DNA from: JBDSRX01 sp039929105
GTDB lineage: Bacteria; Patescibacteriota; Dojkabacteria; J137
Assembly: GCA_039929105.1 (NCBI GenBank)
Contig: JBDSRX010000062.1
Coordinates: 1 to 6,991, forward strand
DNA length: 6,991 bases
Direction: 5' to 3'
In this document: piece after piece, positions 6,395 through 6,991 of the stretch
How the letters are laid out: the number at the start of each line of letters is the position of its first letter
Position numbering within the stretch: the stretch's first letter is position 1
Notes under the pieces: model-generated
Database searches by the model: none
Seen by the model: the letters and a program-made list of their open reading frames with translations, nothing else
Told to the model about the DNA's origin: nothing
Position numbers and translations under genes: made by a program

Positions 6395-6756
6395 GATTGT
6401 AACCAATCTACAGCTTCTGCTCTTGTAGGAAAGTCTTTAATTTCAGCGTTTCCTGTTTCTGTAACTATTGTACTAAGTAAGGGGATAAATTTAGGTTTAA
6501 GTCCAAAGCTAGCAATTTTGTTAAAGTGTAAATCTCTAGTACCCTTGACAGCATGTTTCTCTGCCATTTCTTCCATATCTTCTTGTCCTGAGCAATCAAC
6601 GAGAAGCATCACAGGGTAATCTTTATCTTCAAGTTCTAATGCTAAATCGTAAACTAGCGTTATTAGGTGAATATAATCTTTTTCCGAAATGAATTTCCCT
6701 AGTGTAATTTCTAACCAATTATTTGAGTTTATAAAAGCGGTAGTTTCGTCTGGCAT
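6391..6756 (-). CDS. SpoIIAA/STAS-like domain protein
   Basis: The 121-residue product has no signal or membrane segment and fits the small SpoIIAA-like/STAS alpha-beta fold. A first strand (WLEITLGKFIS, 14-24) leads to a helix (26-43). A central strand ends in an acidic turn, VMLLVDCSGQED (49-60). Next come an acidic helix (60-70), another strand (KIASFGL, 80-86) and the ending EIKDFPTRAEAVDWLQS (105-121), which resembles the IR-F-EA-WL close of SpoIIAA-like proteins. Relatives include anti-sigma-factor antagonists and stand-alone proteins of unknown role. Ser56 is a candidate switch serine, but the classic anti-sigma-antagonist signature is not clear. No kinase or sigma factor gene is in view. 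It is convergent with the acyltransferase cluster, overlapping its last gene by four bases, and has its own upstream region. The fold is a moderate-confidence call; the function is open. Confidence 0.72.
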   Translation of the reverse strand: MPDETTAFINSNNWLEITLGKFISEKDYIHLITLVYDLALELEDKDYPVMLLVDCSGQEDMEEMAEKHAVKGTRDLHFNKIASFGLKPKFIPLLSTIVTETGNAEIKDFPTRAEAVDWLQS

Positions 6757-6787
6757 ATAATTTAAAAGTAAGATTTAGGGTACTAAA

Positions 6788-6807
6788 ATTATACAAAATT
6801 AATTATA
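6788..6807 (-). promoter_or_regulatory. Possible -10 boxes for the STAS-like gene
   Basis: Two TATAAT hexamers occur on the minus strand, at 6793-6788 and 6807-6802, about 30 and 45 bases before the ATG at 6756. Neither has a convincing -35 element at 16-18 bases. They lie in a very AT-rich stretch between the gene and the GC-rich repeat, where chance matches are expected. Confidence 0.3.
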
Positions 6808-6847
6808 AGTTTTGTGAAAATGATGAAAATTTGAAGATGCATTTAAA

Positions 6848-6987
6848 CGGGATGGATCTACCCAAGGCAGACAAATGGGTTTCGTTTGCCCGCCTCTGGA
6901 GGGAACCCACAACCTCCCCGATACATCGGGGTGCTCTAACTAAGAGTAAGAATCACAGTGAAGTTTAAGTTAAATGGCGGGATGGAT
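6848..6987 (-). repeat. Structured GC-rich repeat with a tRNA-like part
   Basis: The stretch is bounded by a direct repeat CGGGATGGAT (6848-6857 and 6978-6987). On the minus strand it reads as a D-arm (CTCT/AGAG hairpin, 6946-6934), then GCA, then an anticodon-arm-like hairpin CCCCGA-TGTA-TCGGGG (6931-6916), then AGGTTGTGGGTTC (6915-6903), the usual start of a variable region and T-arm. The matching T-arm half is absent. Next comes a hairpin with arms 6894-6885 and 6875-6866, whose ten pairs are complete on the minus strand only if two G-U pairs are allowed. The right edge continues toward the window end. Confidence 0.6.
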
Positions 6988-6991
6988 GGGT

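Noticed and set aside
6903..6946. Functional tRNA gene on the minus strand
   Set aside because: The anticodon loop has only four bases, the T-arm lacks its 3' half, and no acceptor stem can be formed.
6974..6991. Start of a new plus-strand gene (ATGGCGGGATGG)
   Set aside because: Only six codons are visible, and the stretch is part of the direct repeat CGGGATGGAT.
1..6991. UGA recoded as glycine, as in some Patescibacteria
   Set aside because: No in-frame TGA occurs in any gene; glycine is GGA/GGT and tryptophan TGG. Lack of TGA stops is unremarkable in eight AT-rich genes.

Overview
The window is AT-rich in its coding parts, with A/T-ending codons, AGA as the usual arginine codon and GGA/GGT for glycine. 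It is compact and carries eight protein genes. Five are on the plus strand before and after two small minus-strand genes, plus a 5'-truncated gene at the left edge. Stops are TAA or TAG, and no TGA interrupts any frame, so the standard code fits. Shine-Dalgarno-like sequences are almost absent in front of the starts. GC-richer palindromic repeats fill the intergenic gaps. I infer a bacterium with weak SD use and many REP-type repeats: a Patescibacteria/CPR lineage is my first guess and Bacteroidota the alternative. No 16S or ribosomal protein gene is present to decide.

Layout: (1) Bases 1-1917 hold the 3' part of glucose-6-phosphate dehydrogenase (zwf) followed by a short-form 6-phosphogluconate dehydrogenase (gnd), two of the oxidative pentose phosphate enzymes. 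(2) Bases 2031-2690 encode a DUF2461 protein of unknown role. (3) Bases 2751-3089 (minus) encode a small unrecognised protein. (4) Bases 3212-6394 are a tight three-gene cluster: an AlgI-like MBOAT acyltransferase, a membrane-anchored DUF459/SGNH-hydrolase-like protein, and an unrecognised single-pass protein with a helical, exported domain. This looks like an O-acylation (probably O-acetylation) module for a cell-surface or secreted glycan. (5) Bases 6391-6756 (minus) encode a SpoIIAA/STAS-like protein whose stop codon overlaps that of the last cluster gene. (6) Bases 6757-6991 hold its probable promoter region and a GC-rich structured repeat resembling part of a tRNA.

The most unusual DNA lies between genes. 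Two gaps each contain an inverted pair of palindromic repeat copies whose stem sequences differ by compensating changes, so pairing is kept while sequence is not. One pair (931-997) sits directly in front of gnd and can fold in two mutually exclusive ways. The other (1923-2019) sits between gnd and the DUF2461 gene and supplies the only SD-like sequence seen. The right end carries a tRNA-like fragment (D-arm, anticodon arm with a collapsed loop, start of a T-arm) fused to another hairpin. I see no CRISPR array, insertion sequence, rRNA or complete tRNA.
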